IMG/VR virus record: IMGVR_UViG_3300025118_000042
Coordinates: 1-40,833 of that record
Strand: one strand, 5' to 3'
Origin: a virus
Length of the DNA stretch: 40,833 bases
This document shows positions 13,431 to 21,481 of this stretch, one piece after another; the first letter of the stretch is position 1; the number at the start of each line of letters is the position of its first letter. The notes beneath the pieces were generated by a model. It had not been told where the DNA came from. It did not search any database and saw only the letters and a program-made list of their open reading frames with translations. Position numbers and translations under genes: made by a program.

Positions 13431-15014
13431 TTAGTCTGTTTGGATGATTCCGTAGTTAGTGGTGATCAGCGTTCCTGCGCAGCTAGCTGCATTCTGGAGC
13501 GCCGTCAACGTGACCTTTACCGGATCAATGATCCCGGCGTCGAGCATGTTAATTAGCTCCCCAGTTCGAAAATCGACTCCCATGTTGTCATCGGCTGCCA
13601 TGACATTGGCGGTAGCAATATCAGCCGAAATGCCGGCATTGGCAGCCATTTGACGCAAAGGCGCCTCGCAAGCACGTTGAACAACGGTTGCACCCAGCGC
13701 CTGATCATCGTTTGTGTCAAGTCCATCATTCGGAACAGACAGCGAACGACAGGCGCGAAGGAGGGCTGTACCGCCTCCAGGGACGACGCCCTGCTCCTGG
13801 GCCGAGCGCACTGCTTCGAGAGCATCCTCGATACGATGCTTGCGCTCGGTCATCTCCACCTCTGTTGAGCCGCCGACATGAATGACGGCAACACCCGATG
13901 AGAGCCTCACAATCCGATCCTGAAGGCGTTCACAAGCCTTTAGGTCATCGGTCTGCTCTATCTGTGCTTTAAGGGCTGAGATTGTATTCTCGACCGCTTC
14001 AAAGTCACAGGCGCCGCCGACTACCGTGGTGCTGTACTTGGAGCTTTCCACAAACTTGGCTGAGCCCAAATCACTCAGGCGCGTGTCTTTAAGCTTGCTG
14101 CCGCTTTCGCGCGTCACGAATGTCGCACCGATAGATAGCGCCAAATCTGATAATGTCTCTCGTCGCTCCTCGCCATAAGCGGGGGCTTTGATGCCTGCAA
14201 TCTTTAGACTACCGCGCATTGCGTTCATGATCATGGCAGCTAGCGCCTGTCCTTCGATCTCCTCAGCGACAATAACGAGAGGACGCGACTCTCGCGCAAC
14301 CATTTCAAGAACGGGAAGAATCTGTTCCACGTTGCTAATCTTGTGGTCTGTAACTAAGAATAGAGGATCGTCGTGATGCATAAAAGCTCTACGCTCGTCT
14401 GTGATAAAGGCGCCGGCGCAATAGCCCGAATTAAGCTTAAAGCCCTCGGTAACATCCAAAGTTGTGTCATGAGATCTAGACTCCTCAATAGTAATAGAGC
14501 CATCCTGACCCACACGGTCTACCGCTAGCGCGATAAGGTGACCAATGCTCTTGTCGTTATTGGCTGAAATAGTGGCGATGTGCTCGATATCTTCGGTGCT
14601 CATCACCGGCGTAGACATCCTGCTGAGATTGGACTTAACCTCTCGGACTGCCGTATCGATGCCTCTCTGAAGCTCAATAGGGGACACGCCTGAAACAATG
14701 ATCCTCTGGGATTCGCGGAGAATCGCGCGGGCTAATACAATAGACGTGGTTGTGCCATCGCCGGCGGTGCTATTCGTCTCTGTCGCCGCTTGGCGCAGAA
14801 TCTGGGCGCCGGCATTTTCGAACGGATCGTCCATAGCCACAAATGCTGCGACTGTCACGCCGTCCTTCGTAATAAAGGGCGGCTGGTTCTTTTCTTGCAA
14901 AAGAACATTGCGGCCTCTCGGACCTAGGGTTGAAGCCACATTGTCAGCTAAGACATCGGCTCCGTGGATAATCTTCTGTTGTAGAGTTTGATTATCATCA
15001 TACGCTCTGCTCAT
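13431..15014 (-). CDS. groL: chaperonin GroEL, phage type
   Basis: This 527-residue protein is full length through equatorial, intermediate and apical domains. The nucleotide site is intact: TLGPRGRNV (29-37), TKDGVT (49-54), GDGTTT (85-90) and the catalytic-Asp region IEDALEAVRSAQEQG followed by VVPGGG. The C-terminus ends NYGIIQTD without the Gly-Gly-Met tail of bacterial GroEL. A perfect sigma-70 promoter (15038-15066) and a GAGG ribosome site precede it. The GroES-like partner is at 33131-33400, about 18 kb away and on another transcript. It probably folds phage virion or replication proteins, as shown for other phage GroELs. Confidence 0.97.
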   Translation of the reverse strand: MSRAYDDNQTLQQKIIHGADVLADNVASTLGPRGRNVLLQEKNQPPFITKDGVTVAAFVAMDDPFENAGAQILRQAATETNSTAGDGTTTSIVLARAILRESQRIIVSGVSPIELQRGIDTAVREVKSNLSRMSTPVMSTEDIEHIATISANNDKSIGHLIALAVDRVGQDGSITIEESRSHDTTLDVTEGFKLNSGYCAGAFITDERRAFMHHDDPLFLVTDHKISNVEQILPVLEMVARESRPLVIVAEEIEGQALAAMIMNAMRGSLKIAGIKAPAYGEERRETLSDLALSIGATFVTRESGSKLKDTRLSDLGSAKFVESSKYSTTVVGGACDFEAVENTISALKAQIEQTDDLKACERLQDRIVRLSSGVAVIHVGGSTEVEMTERKHRIEDALEAVRSAQEQGVVPGGGTALLRACRSLSVPNDGLDTNDDQALGATVVQRACEAPLRQMAANAGISADIATANVMAADDNMGVDFRTGELINMLDAGIIDPVKVTLTALQNAASCAGTLITTNYGIIQTD

Positions 15015-15037
15015 TAAAACCTCACAGTTATATTGTT

Positions 15038-15066
15038 ATTATAGTCGCTTATTGTATGAATGTCAA
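15038..15066 (-). promoter_or_regulatory. consensus sigma-70 promoter for groEL
   Basis: The minus strand reads TTGACA (15066-15061), 17 nt, TATAAT (15043-15038), an exact consensus match, with the groEL ATG 24 nt below it. Confidence 0.9.
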
Positions 15067-15083
15067 GTATTATTTTTGTTCTC

Positions 15084-16784
15084 TTAGAGGCCGGCAACCT
15101 TTCGGGCTTTTTCTGCCGCGGTCTCACCCGCTTCGGCGCCGGCTTTGGCCTCTTCCGGTCGTTCAAGCCCATGGGCAAAGAAAGAATTAAGTTTTGCCGA
15201 CATTTTTGACATCTGGTCAAAGATAGAGAACACCTCATCCATTAATTGGCCGCGGGCAGATTCAAGGATCTGGACCACATATTTCGCACCAATTTGAAGT
15301 CGAGCAAATGGCGCACCGCCACCAAGAGCCTTGGTGGCCTGACGAGGGATAACCCAATGGAAGTTGCCCAAATAGCCTCTCGTGTTTTTAATGGCGAGCG
15401 CTTTTAATTCGGGGGTCAACGCTCCATACCATACGGCGGCCTCTTCGCCAGTCACCCACTCATCTACATTGGCAAGGAAAATAGCACGAGCATCGCGCTT
15501 GCGCAGCACCTCTTTCTTAAACTGCTTAAAGATAGAATCTATCTGATCTCTTACTACGTTGGCCTTCTGGGCATCGGGGTGACGAGCACGAGCACTAATC
15601 TCAGGATTAATAACAGATAGGATGGCCACCTTTAGATTACCCGCGGGTTTAGCCAAATCATTGGCAGACTGAGTTTTTTCAATCGTATCAATGTAACTAC
15701 GAAGAACAGCGTCTTTGATGTTGACTATATCCTCATCGGTAAGCTCCAATTCTTTTAAGCCAGAAAGTTCAGTGTTGTCCAAGTAATCTGACCATAGACT
15801 AGACATTTCTGCTGAATCACTAGTGTCACTTCGCGTGGGAATGTTGGCGGCCCACTGAAGCGCCTCTGAGGACTCTCCTGTCTCCATATAGCGAGTAAGT
15901 GCGTTCATGAACGCCCGATTGGACATAATACAAGAGCGGCCCTTTGTTGTCTTTGAAAGAACGTCAAATAGATTTGCTCTTGTAATATCAAACTCGAAAA
16001 AGTTAATGTACCCTTCTTGCTCCACTCCTTCTCCAGATAATTCTTTAGTGCAAGCAATATAACGCATGGCGCCGCCGTCAAACTGAGGATTAGACTTCAC
16101 CCAACTTTCCCATGCAGAGTTCGGCTCTATCAGGTCGTTGCTCAGATCATAGTAGCTGCCCCCGACTTCCAAACCAGCTTCAGCATACAGCTTGAGGCTG
16201 ATGGGGGTTCTCTCACCATCAACCATGGCTGTAATATCAGCAATCGTGTTAGCGCCGGAGGCCGGAATCTGCTTGCCTTCCATGAGGGCAGCTAGAAATG
16301 CTTCGAAGTTAAAACCGGCAGCGGAAGCATTAAAGTTGGTAATTGCCATTGTAAGAGTCTTATAGAAAACCAAAAACGCCATAGCTTGCTGAATAAACTC
16401 GCGAGGATTCTCTTTAGGAATAGAGCCAATTCCTTCTTGCATGATGTTCGATACCGCATTTAGCTTATCATCAAATCCAGTACCAGGAATATTACGCAAA
16501 TATTGCTCCAAAGCTGCTCGCTGTGAAGGCGGAGCATTTGGATCGTCGGACTTAGCATCGTCATCTGCGTTTGCCCACCCCAACTCCGAAATAGGAATCA
16601 TCGGGATTTCTGATACATGGTAGGTACGAACAGATGGCTGGCCTGCTGTCCCTTCATTCAGTAGGGTTCGGGGATCCTCAATAGCTTCTTCGATCATCCT
16701 TATTAGGAACTCGGGAGTAAGCAGGGGCCGCTCCTCGTTCTTCTTGTCGTACTCTTCTTGTAAAATCTTATGTAAGTCTGACAT
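15084..16784 (-). CDS. 566-residue phage protein with possible PD-(D/E)xK-like core
   Basis: The N-terminal 100 residues are acidic and helical, and the C-terminus ends in an Ala/Glu/Lys-rich tail. The middle has a pattern that recalls PD-(D/E)xK nucleases: a helix with Glu161 (FNFEAFLAALMEGKQ), Asp183 (NTIADITAMVDGER) and a strand ISLKLY with Lys198. The usual acidic residue two before the Lys is Ser196, so the site may be altered. AAGGAA precedes the ATG. It follows the ClpP-like protease and precedes groEL, in a region with probable virion genes. It could be a virion protein, a nuclease or both; no family is recognised with certainty. Confidence 0.75.
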   Translation of the reverse strand: MSDLHKILQEEYDKKNEERPLLTPEFLIRMIEEAIEDPRTLLNEGTAGQPSVRTYHVSEIPMIPISELGWANADDDAKSDDPNAPPSQRAALEQYLRNIPGTGFDDKLNAVSNIMQEGIGSIPKENPREFIQQAMAFLVFYKTLTMAITNFNASAAGFNFEAFLAALMEGKQIPASGANTIADITAMVDGERTPISLKLYAEAGLEVGGSYYDLSNDLIEPNSAWESWVKSNPQFDGGAMRYIACTKELSGEGVEQEGYINFFEFDITRANLFDVLSKTTKGRSCIMSNRAFMNALTRYMETGESSEALQWAANIPTRSDTSDSAEMSSLWSDYLDNTELSGLKELELTDEDIVNIKDAVLRSYIDTIEKTQSANDLAKPAGNLKVAILSVINPEISARARHPDAQKANVVRDQIDSIFKQFKKEVLRKRDARAIFLANVDEWVTGEEAAVWYGALTPELKALAIKNTRGYLGNFHWVIPRQATKALGGGAPFARLQIGAKYVVQILESARGQLMDEVFSIFDQMSKMSAKLNSFFAHGLERPEEAKAGAEAGETAAEKARKVAGL

Positions 16785-16795
16785 GGGGGTTCCTT

Positions 16796-17434
16796 TTAAA
16801 TTATGTGGTCTGCGATTCCGTATTCAACCGCTTCTTCTGCTGTTAAATAGGTATTAACTTTACTTTCTAATAGCTCTTTCAGCTTGGTGCTGGTAAGATC
16901 TGTCTCTTCAACCAAGCAACGACTGTATGATTCCTGCAATCTTTCCATTGCTCCCATTTCGTTTATCATGGTGTGGAGACTACCTGCGTTTCCGCCCATT
17001 ACAGCGTGGATCATAACGCGGCAATTCTTTCCAACGTAGCGATGACCCTTGCTTCCGGCCGCGAGCAATAACACGCCAGCGGACATGACCTTTCCAAGAC
17101 CAACCGTCTGGATTGGGGTTTCGGTGCGAATGACCCGCATAAGATCATATAGCGCGAACATATCGTCGGCATTCCCCCCATACGTGGAGAGGTAAAACAT
17201 GATTGGGCGCCGGCGCTCAACAATCGGCTCTAGTGCGTTTACTTCATTCAAGTAAAGCATCGCGTGGCAGATTTCAGCGATCTTCTCAGCCTCAACCTCA
17301 GCGAAAAGCCCAATAACTCTTAGATCTGGTTCCTTCTTCTGCTGCAACAACATTGCCGCTATGGCTTCTGCTTGTGCTTCTGCCTGGGCATTATCATCTT
17401 CTCTTGTGATAATCTTCTTAATCTTCTTAATCAT
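16796..17434 (-). CDS. ClpP-like serine protease 1
   Basis: The 212-residue protein has the ClpP/crotonase fold motifs: FYLSTYGGNADD, the nucleophile Ser118 in GKVMSAGVLLLAAG and His143 in RVMIHAVMGG. At the third triad position, ClpP has Asp in a R-D-x-F/Y-L segment. Here the aligned residue is Asn194 (KVNTYLTAEEAVEYG). Numbering is from the ATG at 17434, preferred over GTG 17440 because GGAGGT lies 8 nt upstream. An N-terminal extension of about 35 residues is Ala/Gln/Glu-rich. Position among probable virion genes fits a prohead-type protease, but a host-ClpX-linked role is possible. Confidence 0.88.
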   Translation of the reverse strand: MIKKIKKIITREDDNAQAEAQAEAIAAMLLQQKKEPDLRVIGLFAEVEAEKIAEICHAMLYLNEVNALEPIVERRRPIMFYLSTYGGNADDMFALYDLMRVIRTETPIQTVGLGKVMSAGVLLLAAGSKGHRYVGKNCRVMIHAVMGGNAGSLHTMINEMGAMERLQESYSRCLVEETDLTSTKLKELLESKVNTYLTAEEAVEYGIADHII

Positions 17435-17843
17435 CGTCACTGACCTCCGGGTTTAAATAGCCAGTAGTAATTAGTCCCTTATTCTCCTCCAGAAACAGCA
17501 TTCCCGATTTCCAATCTTTATAGGGCGCCATATGATGAAACATCTCAGGTTGCGACCCCAACAATGAGTGAATTGACTTTGTCTTAAATCTTTCGATTTC
17601 TTCTTCTAGATGGCGCTCATAAATGGAAACGTTTTCCTGAGACATGTCGCCCTTTTTAAGATCCTTTAGGAAAAGCTGGCGTGAATGCTCATAGGACTCT
17701 AGGGCGCGAGTTAAAAGATATAGACTGTAGAGGTGTCCAATCCCCAACATTGCAGTAACTTGGCGGCCGGCTAACAAATAATGAGCGACTCTGCATGTGA
17801 GGTATCCCAGCACAAATACCAGAAACATCATTAAAGCTTGCAT
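17427..17843 (-). CDS. membrane-anchored protein, unknown function
   Basis: The product has 138 residues. One N-terminal membrane segment (MFLVFVLGYLTCRVAHYLL, residues 6-24) and a second hydrophobic stretch (about 33-47) precede a soluble helical domain rich in Glu and Lys. The ATG is preceded by AGGGA and sits only about 10 nt below the U-tract of a strong terminator. No promoter is visible between them, so expression may depend on readthrough. Its end overlaps the ClpP-like gene start. No family is certain. Confidence 0.7.
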   Translation of the reverse strand: MQALMMFLVFVLGYLTCRVAHYLLAGRQVTAMLGIGHLYSLYLLTRALESYEHSRQLFLKDLKKGDMSQENVSIYERHLEEEIERFKTKSIHSLLGSQPEMFHHMAPYKDWKSGMLFLEENKGLITTGYLNPEVSDDD

Positions 17844-17852
17844 AGTATCCCT

Positions 17853-17885
17853 AAAAAAATAACCACCGGCGATTGCCAGTGGTTA
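17853..17885 (-). terminator. rho-independent terminator
   Basis: The minus strand has an 11-bp stem TAACCACTGGC/GCCGGTGGTTA (one G-U pair) with loop AATC, followed by seven T residues. It lies 31 nt beyond the stop of the acidic 222-residue protein. It is the only textbook terminator found in the window. Confidence 0.9.
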
Positions 17886-17915
17886 TATATTAACACTCTC
17901 GTTTTACTTTGTCAA

Positions 17916-18584
17916 CTACTTTGTTAATCTTTTCATGATGCGCTCAGCAAGCTGATCGACAACCTCTGCCTGACGTGTTCCCTTCTGAAGGCGGGCCGCA
18001 ACACGGCGGGCGACCTCAGCAACAAGCTCATCGTCATTGGCATTAGCCTCGTAGCGCAGCCCACCCATACCGGGGGGATCTTCTTCTTCTACCTCGACGT
18101 CAGCGTCCATTTCGAGTTCACCTCCCTCTTCGCCAGTAGGCTCGGACATTTCGACGTCGTCTACGACAGCTAGTTCATCCTCTTCGGGGGCCATATCCAA
18201 CTCACCCGCCTCTTCGTCGCCTTCAACAGCGACGTCAATACCGAGAACTTCCTGTGCTACCGCAGCAACCTGAGTCATGAACTCAGTAAACTTCTCCTCA
18301 AGGGCCGGGTCAGCGCCAGCATCGGCATCAAGTGCCATATCATCCATGGGAAGCTCCTCGGGAGCCTCCTCGGCATCGAGCGCCAGAGCGTCATCGGGCT
18401 CTCCCGGCAACTCATCACCACCAAAGGTGGCCTCTAGATCCTCGACCTCTTCGTCACCTGCCATCTCCTCTTCGACGGAAAACTTTCCCATCTCCTGGAG
18501 CCTGCGATCCCCGACGGGGCGCATGTTAGCTAGTGTCATAAAGCGGCGAAGTTCGTTTTCTGTTAACAAAGTCTTACGAGCCAT
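17916..18584 (-). CDS. very acidic protein, probable virion or scaffold component
   Basis: The product has 222 residues. The N-terminus (RKTLLTENELRRFMTLANM) is basic-amphipathic, the centre (about residues 35-175) is made almost entirely of Asp, Glu, Ala, Gly and Pro, and the C-terminus is a basic helix (about 178-222). This helix-acidic-helix form resembles phage scaffold or head-internal proteins, but it is inferred from composition. It stands alone as a transcript unit: an ACTATTTA copy 32 nt upstream, AAGGAG before the ATG and a terminator after the stop. That arrangement fits a highly expressed late gene. Confidence 0.8.
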   Translation of the reverse strand: MARKTLLTENELRRFMTLANMRPVGDRRLQEMGKFSVEEEMAGDEEVEDLEATFGGDELPGEPDDALALDAEEAPEELPMDDMALDADAGADPALEEKFTEFMTQVAAVAQEVLGIDVAVEGDEEAGELDMAPEEDELAVVDDVEMSEPTGEEGGELEMDADVEVEEEDPPGMGGLRYEANANDDELVAEVARRVAARLQKGTRQAEVVDQLAERIMKRLTK

Positions 18585-18616
18585 TATAGTATCTCCTTAA
18601 AATCTCAACTCACAAA

Positions 18617-18624
18617 TAAATAGT
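18617..18624 (-). promoter_or_regulatory. ACTATTTA motif, candidate phage late promoter
   Basis: The minus strand reads CACTATTTATTTGTGAG in the intergenic gap, 20 nt past the stop of the sigma-region-4 gene and 32 nt before the ATG at 18584. With the terminator downstream it would define a one-gene late transcript. Confidence 0.58.
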
Positions 18625-18643
18625 GCTTCCATTTCAAATAAGC

Positions 18644-18916
18644 CTAAAAATCGACGCCCATATCAAGTAAGTGCTTTTTTAACTTAGAAAACGCCTTTGT
18701 CTCAATCTGCTTTACTCTCGCGAAAGAGATGTGAAGCCGCTCAGCGATCTGCCTTAGCGTCATCGGGTTCTGATCGTTATTGTATATAGCTATGTACGTA
18801 CAATTATGGTCTCCTTTATAGTCAATCCACATATCACAATCTTTAATAGGACACATGATGCTATGCTTCTGGCAATGTCGAGCGCACTTTGTGAGCCCAT
18901 CGTTATTTTGTGTCAT
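18644..18916 (-). CDS. small sigma region 4-like protein with Cys/His cluster
   Basis: This is a 90-residue protein. Residues about 52-84 form a sigma-70 region 4-type helix-turn-helix (MTLRQIAERLHISFARVKQI, then ETKAFSKLKKHL), the part that reads the -35 box and contacts RNA polymerase. Upstream, Cys11, Cys15, Cys22, Cys27 and Cys39 with His14, His18 and His37 could form a zinc site. Region 2 is absent, so it is not a complete sigma factor. It may be an anti-sigma, a sigma appropriator or a split sigma. It overlaps the 112-aa gene upstream (ATGA) and lies directly before an ACTATTTA copy. A role in late transcription is a reasonable hypothesis. Confidence 0.8.
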   Translation of the reverse strand: MTQNNDGLTKCARHCQKHSIMCPIKDCDMWIDYKGDHNCTYIAIYNNDQNPMTLRQIAERLHISFARVKQIETKAFSKLKKHLLDMGVDF

Positions 18917-19251
18917 AGCTCTGGGTGCTCCTGCTCTATCAGATCGAAGATGTTCTCGACATCGTTCTCGCTCAGGCCCATGTCGTTTAGAAGTTCTGAG
19001 CCTCGATCGCGCATCTTCCTTGTTTTCTTTTTAAGACGGGTTGCTTGGGGGGTGACTTCATCTAAAAAGCTCTGGAAGGAGGGGTTATCGCCAACATATG
19101 CGGTGATCACTGTTCTGAAAAACTGGGACTGTTTAAAGCCATCGTGCTTAAGTTTTAAGATAAACTTAGCGTGTCGATGCTCATTCTCTGTAAACACTAC
19201 TCGCTTATTTAGCTTACCGTAGTCTACCTCTAGTTTTGAATCTGCGTCCAT
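18913..19251 (-). CDS. hypothetical helical protein, ribbon-helix-helix-like region
   Basis: The 112-residue product starts at the ATG 19251, inside the stop of the IMPDH-family gene (TAATG), with GAGGAG 6 nt upstream. Residues about 17-50 (KRVVFTENEHRHAKFILKL, then FKQSQFFRTVITAYV) have the strand-helix-helix layout of a small DNA-binding ribbon-helix-helix protein. A basic middle and an acidic C-terminal helix follow. It is coupled to the sigma-region-4 gene. A regulatory role is inferred. Confidence 0.62.
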   Translation of the reverse strand: MDADSKLEVDYGKLNKRVVFTENEHRHAKFILKLKHDGFKQSQFFRTVITAYVGDNPSFQSFLDEVTPQATRLKKKTRKMRDRGSELLNDMGLSENDVENIFDLIEQEHPEL

Positions 19252-20297
19252 TACCAACTCCTCGTTAAAATGTGGGTCCGGCTCTCGGACAGCCCCGATG
19301 TAGTCTGGCGCACAAACCTTGCCTTCACTTGAAGTTCTGCTATGTCGCGAGCACCGGAGTAAGAGAGTCCTGAACGGATCCCTCGCTCAATGTCCGCAAG
19401 AACAGCGCTCACGGGGCCGCGGTAAGGAACACGGGTCGCGACACCTTCGAAAGACGAGTACTTTCCTCGCCATTCGATTTGGGCCTCCTTGCTGGCCATG
19501 CCTCGATATGACTTCCATTGAAGACCGTCACTGTCCCTATAAATTGTGCCGGGGGTTTCGTCTGTGCCAGAAAGCATGGAACCGATCATTACTGCATCGG
19601 CGCCAGCGGCGAGGGCCTTCACCATGTCTCCTGAGTTCTTGATACCTCCGTCTGCGATAATCTTTACATCGCGATCTGTCTTGGCACACTCAAAGATTGT
19701 CTGAAGACCCGGCAGGCCATGGCCGGTCTGGACGCGAGTAGAACAGATGGAGCCGCCGCCGATGTTGCATCGGACGCTGTCTGCTCCCCAATCTGCGAGA
19801 TCATTGACCCCTTCTAGGGTCGCAACGTTGCCGGCCATAATATGAACGGTGTCATCATATACGCTTCGGAGTGCTTGAAGGGCGTTCTTTGTCATCTGAT
19901 GATGGCCGTGAGCCACGTCGATGCAGAGAAGTCGAATCCCCTCCTCGAATAGTGCAGCCGCTCGTTCCATAAAATCGCCGCCTACACCGATTGCCGCACC
20001 AATACGCGGAGCCTCAAGAACAGATCTATCTGCAAGGAATTTGTTTCCAAGTTCAGCCTGCTTTTCAATAGTATTATACCGGTGAAGGATCGCCAATCCG
20101 CCGCATGTTGCCATGGCAGATGCCATCGTATTCTCCGCGATAGTATCCATCGGAGAGGCAATAACTGGCAACTCAAGCGCTATTCCGCTTCCTAAATCGG
20201 CCGAGATATCAATTTCAGAACGACTTCTGATATCTGAATACTGCGGCTGCAATAACACATCATCATACGATAATGTAAGGTTCATACGCTCATGCAT
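19251..20297 (-). CDS. IMP dehydrogenase / GMP reductase family enzyme without CBS domains
   Basis: This 348-residue TIM-barrel enzyme has [16 protein letters not shown] (48-52), the loop GGGSICSTR with catalytic Cys185, [21 protein letters not shown] and IGSMLSG. The CBS pair of IMP dehydrogenases is missing, and the length equals GMP reductase (about 347). The C-terminal flap (SYRGMAS, then [15 protein letters not shown]) mixes features of both, and the Arg-Tyr dyad of IMPDH is not evident. GMP reductase (GMP to IMP) is favoured by size; IMPDH-like chemistry is possible. ATG 20297 overlaps the preceding stop; ATG 20285 is an alternative. A role in purine pool balance is inferred. Confidence 0.9.
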   Translation of the reverse strand: MHERMNLTLSYDDVLLQPQYSDIRSRSEIDISADLGSGIALELPVIASPMDTIAENTMASAMATCGGLAILHRYNTIEKQAELGNKFLADRSVLEAPRIGAAIGVGGDFMERAAALFEEGIRLLCIDVAHGHHQMTKNALQALRSVYDDTVHIMAGNVATLEGVNDLADWGADSVRCNIGGGSICSTRVQTGHGLPGLQTIFECAKTDRDVKIIADGGIKNSGDMVKALAAGADAVMIGSMLSGTDETPGTIYRDSDGLQWKSYRGMASKEAQIEWRGKYSSFEGVATRVPYRGPVSAVLADIERGIRSGLSYSGARDIAELQVKARFVRQTTSGLSESRTHILTRSW

Positions 20298-20655
20298 CGT
20301 CGTCGGCCTTCTTCTTCTTGCGAGTGGAGCGAGGCTTGCGGGCCACCTTCTTCTCTTCTTGCTCTAAGGCACGACGAAGAGTTGGCGACTGCTCGGGGTC
20401 CAACTTCTTGGGGGGCCCATCCGGCGGGGCTTCCACGGCGGGCGCGGGCTGCGGTTTATATCCCTGGTGTATAAGGCGATATGCATTTTCGCAAACCACA
20501 ATGGCCTTCATGTGTTCAATCACCGTAGTGAGATAAGTGTTGCTGTTCAAAGATTCGATTGGGTTCTCAAAAAATAAGTCCACAATCGCCTTGTGCTCCA
20601 TTATCTCGCTGCGCAGTCTCATAAGAGCAGCATCTACGAACTTTTGGCTATCCAT
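20290..20655 (-). CDS. hypothetical protein with basic tail
   Basis: The 121-residue product starts at ATG 20655, within the thioredoxin stop (TAATG), with AAGGA 8 nt upstream. The upstream open frame to 20703 is not used. The N-terminal 75 residues are helical. A Pro-rich linker and a strongly basic C-terminus ([16 protein letters not shown]) follow. The tail may bind nucleic acid. No family is recognised. Confidence 0.65.
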   Translation of the reverse strand: MDSQKFVDAALMRLRSEIMEHKAIVDLFFENPIESLNSNTYLTTVIEHMKAIVVCENAYRLIHQGYKPQPAPAVEAPPDGPPKKLDPEQSPTLRRALEQEEKKVARKPRSTRKKKKADDDA

Positions 20656-21023
20656 TATTTCTGTCCTTCTATAAAGTTTCTGATATCTGTGGTGTGATAC
20701 CACATCTGTTTGTGGGGCGTGGAGGGATCCTCTAATACACGGATCCGAGGCTTTAGTAGCCCCGTTTTTACAGATAGGATCGTCGGGACTCCATTAAGCT
20801 TAATGATCTCGTCCAGATTTTCAGTGTCTGCAATATTGAAAGCGAAGAAATGGACACCACCTCCGTCGTCGTATTCATCGGAAATATCCACGTAGGAGCC
20901 GTGCAGGGCGGAGCAGTAGTCACATGTATTTGAGTAAAACTTCACCACGCACAGTGCATCATCCTCGATGCGCTCCTTAAGGAGCTTTCGCAGGGCGCGT
21001 TCGGATATTCTGTCAACCGCCAC
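20655..21023 (-). CDS. thioredoxin-fold protein
   Basis: The 122-residue protein has a CDYC active site (Cys34, Cys37) in the context VVKFYSNTCDYCSALH, the cis-Pro segment GVPTIL and a C-terminal helix. This is the normal thioredoxin order and size. The start is GTG 21023, with GGAG 7 nt upstream and an 11-nt overlap with the preceding gene. The upstream open frame is a basic shadow. A plausible partner is the class II ribonucleotide reductase at 33434-35401, which needs a dithiol reductant, but the active-site dipeptide differs from classical CGPC. Confidence 0.85.
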   Translation of the reverse strand: MAVDRISERALRKLLKERIEDDALCVVKFYSNTCDYCSALHGSYVDISDEYDDGGGVHFFAFNIADTENLDEIIKLNGVPTILSVKTGLLKPRIRVLEDPSTPHKQMWYHTTDIRNFIEGQK

Positions 21024-21240
21024 TTGACTTCTCCTCCTTCTTCTTTGCCGGCGGCGGCGGGTTATCAACCAGGGACTGGAGCTTCTGACGCTCCTTGACA
21101 GCCCCCAGGCCTTCCCCAAGCCGCTGGTCGAGCAGAACTAGCTGCTCGCGGGGTGAGCGCGTAGCACGCTCTTCCTGCCGACGCTCAGCGTCCGCTCGGA
21201 GTTCGTCGCGATGGACGCGACCACGGTTAATCCTTCTCAT
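21013..21240 (-). CDS. hypothetical small charged protein
   Basis: The 75-residue Arg- and Glu-rich helical protein begins MRRINRGRVHRDELRADAE. It is probably a single long helix ending in a PPPPAKKKEEK tail. It overlaps both neighbours by about 11-14 nt, as is usual in this operon. Function is unknown. Confidence 0.6.
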   Translation of the reverse strand: MRRINRGRVHRDELRADAERRQEERATRSPREQLVLLDQRLGEGLGAVKERQKLQSLVDNPPPPAKKKEEKSSGG

Positions 21241-21481
21241 CTAAAACCTCCTGTGTTTTTTTAATGCAATCAGGACAAAATAAAGTTACTGATTTCTTCT
21301 CTTCCCGGACCACTACTTTCCATGAGAATACCATATCTCGATTCTTCTTGTCAAATTCTTTTTGGCAGGCAGAGCAGCTATCTGGAAGATGTCCAAATAA
21401 TGTAACCTTGTCCGCCATGGCTTGCTCTTGGTCTCCATGGCGGCGTCTTGATTCTGCTGCTCGGCGTTGCTTACGGTTCAT
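21227..21481 (-). CDS. zinc-ribbon-like small protein
   Basis: The 84-residue protein has a basic N-terminus (MNRKQRRAAESRRRHGD), then CSAC and, about 30 residues later, CPDC, separated by two beta strands. Two CxxC knuckles with that spacing predict a zinc ribbon. The basic head suggests nucleic-acid binding. It lies between the Dam methylase and thioredoxin genes. No specific family is recognised. Confidence 0.68.
   Translation of the reverse strand: MNRKQRRAAESRRRHGDQEQAMADKVTLFGHLPDSCSACQKEFDKKNRDMVFSWKVVVREEKKSVTLFCPDCIKKTQEVLDEKD

Noticed and set aside
17916-18600. Plus-strand Ser- and Ala-rich frames opposite the acidic protein
   Set aside because: They are artefacts of repeated Asp/Glu codons read on the other strand.
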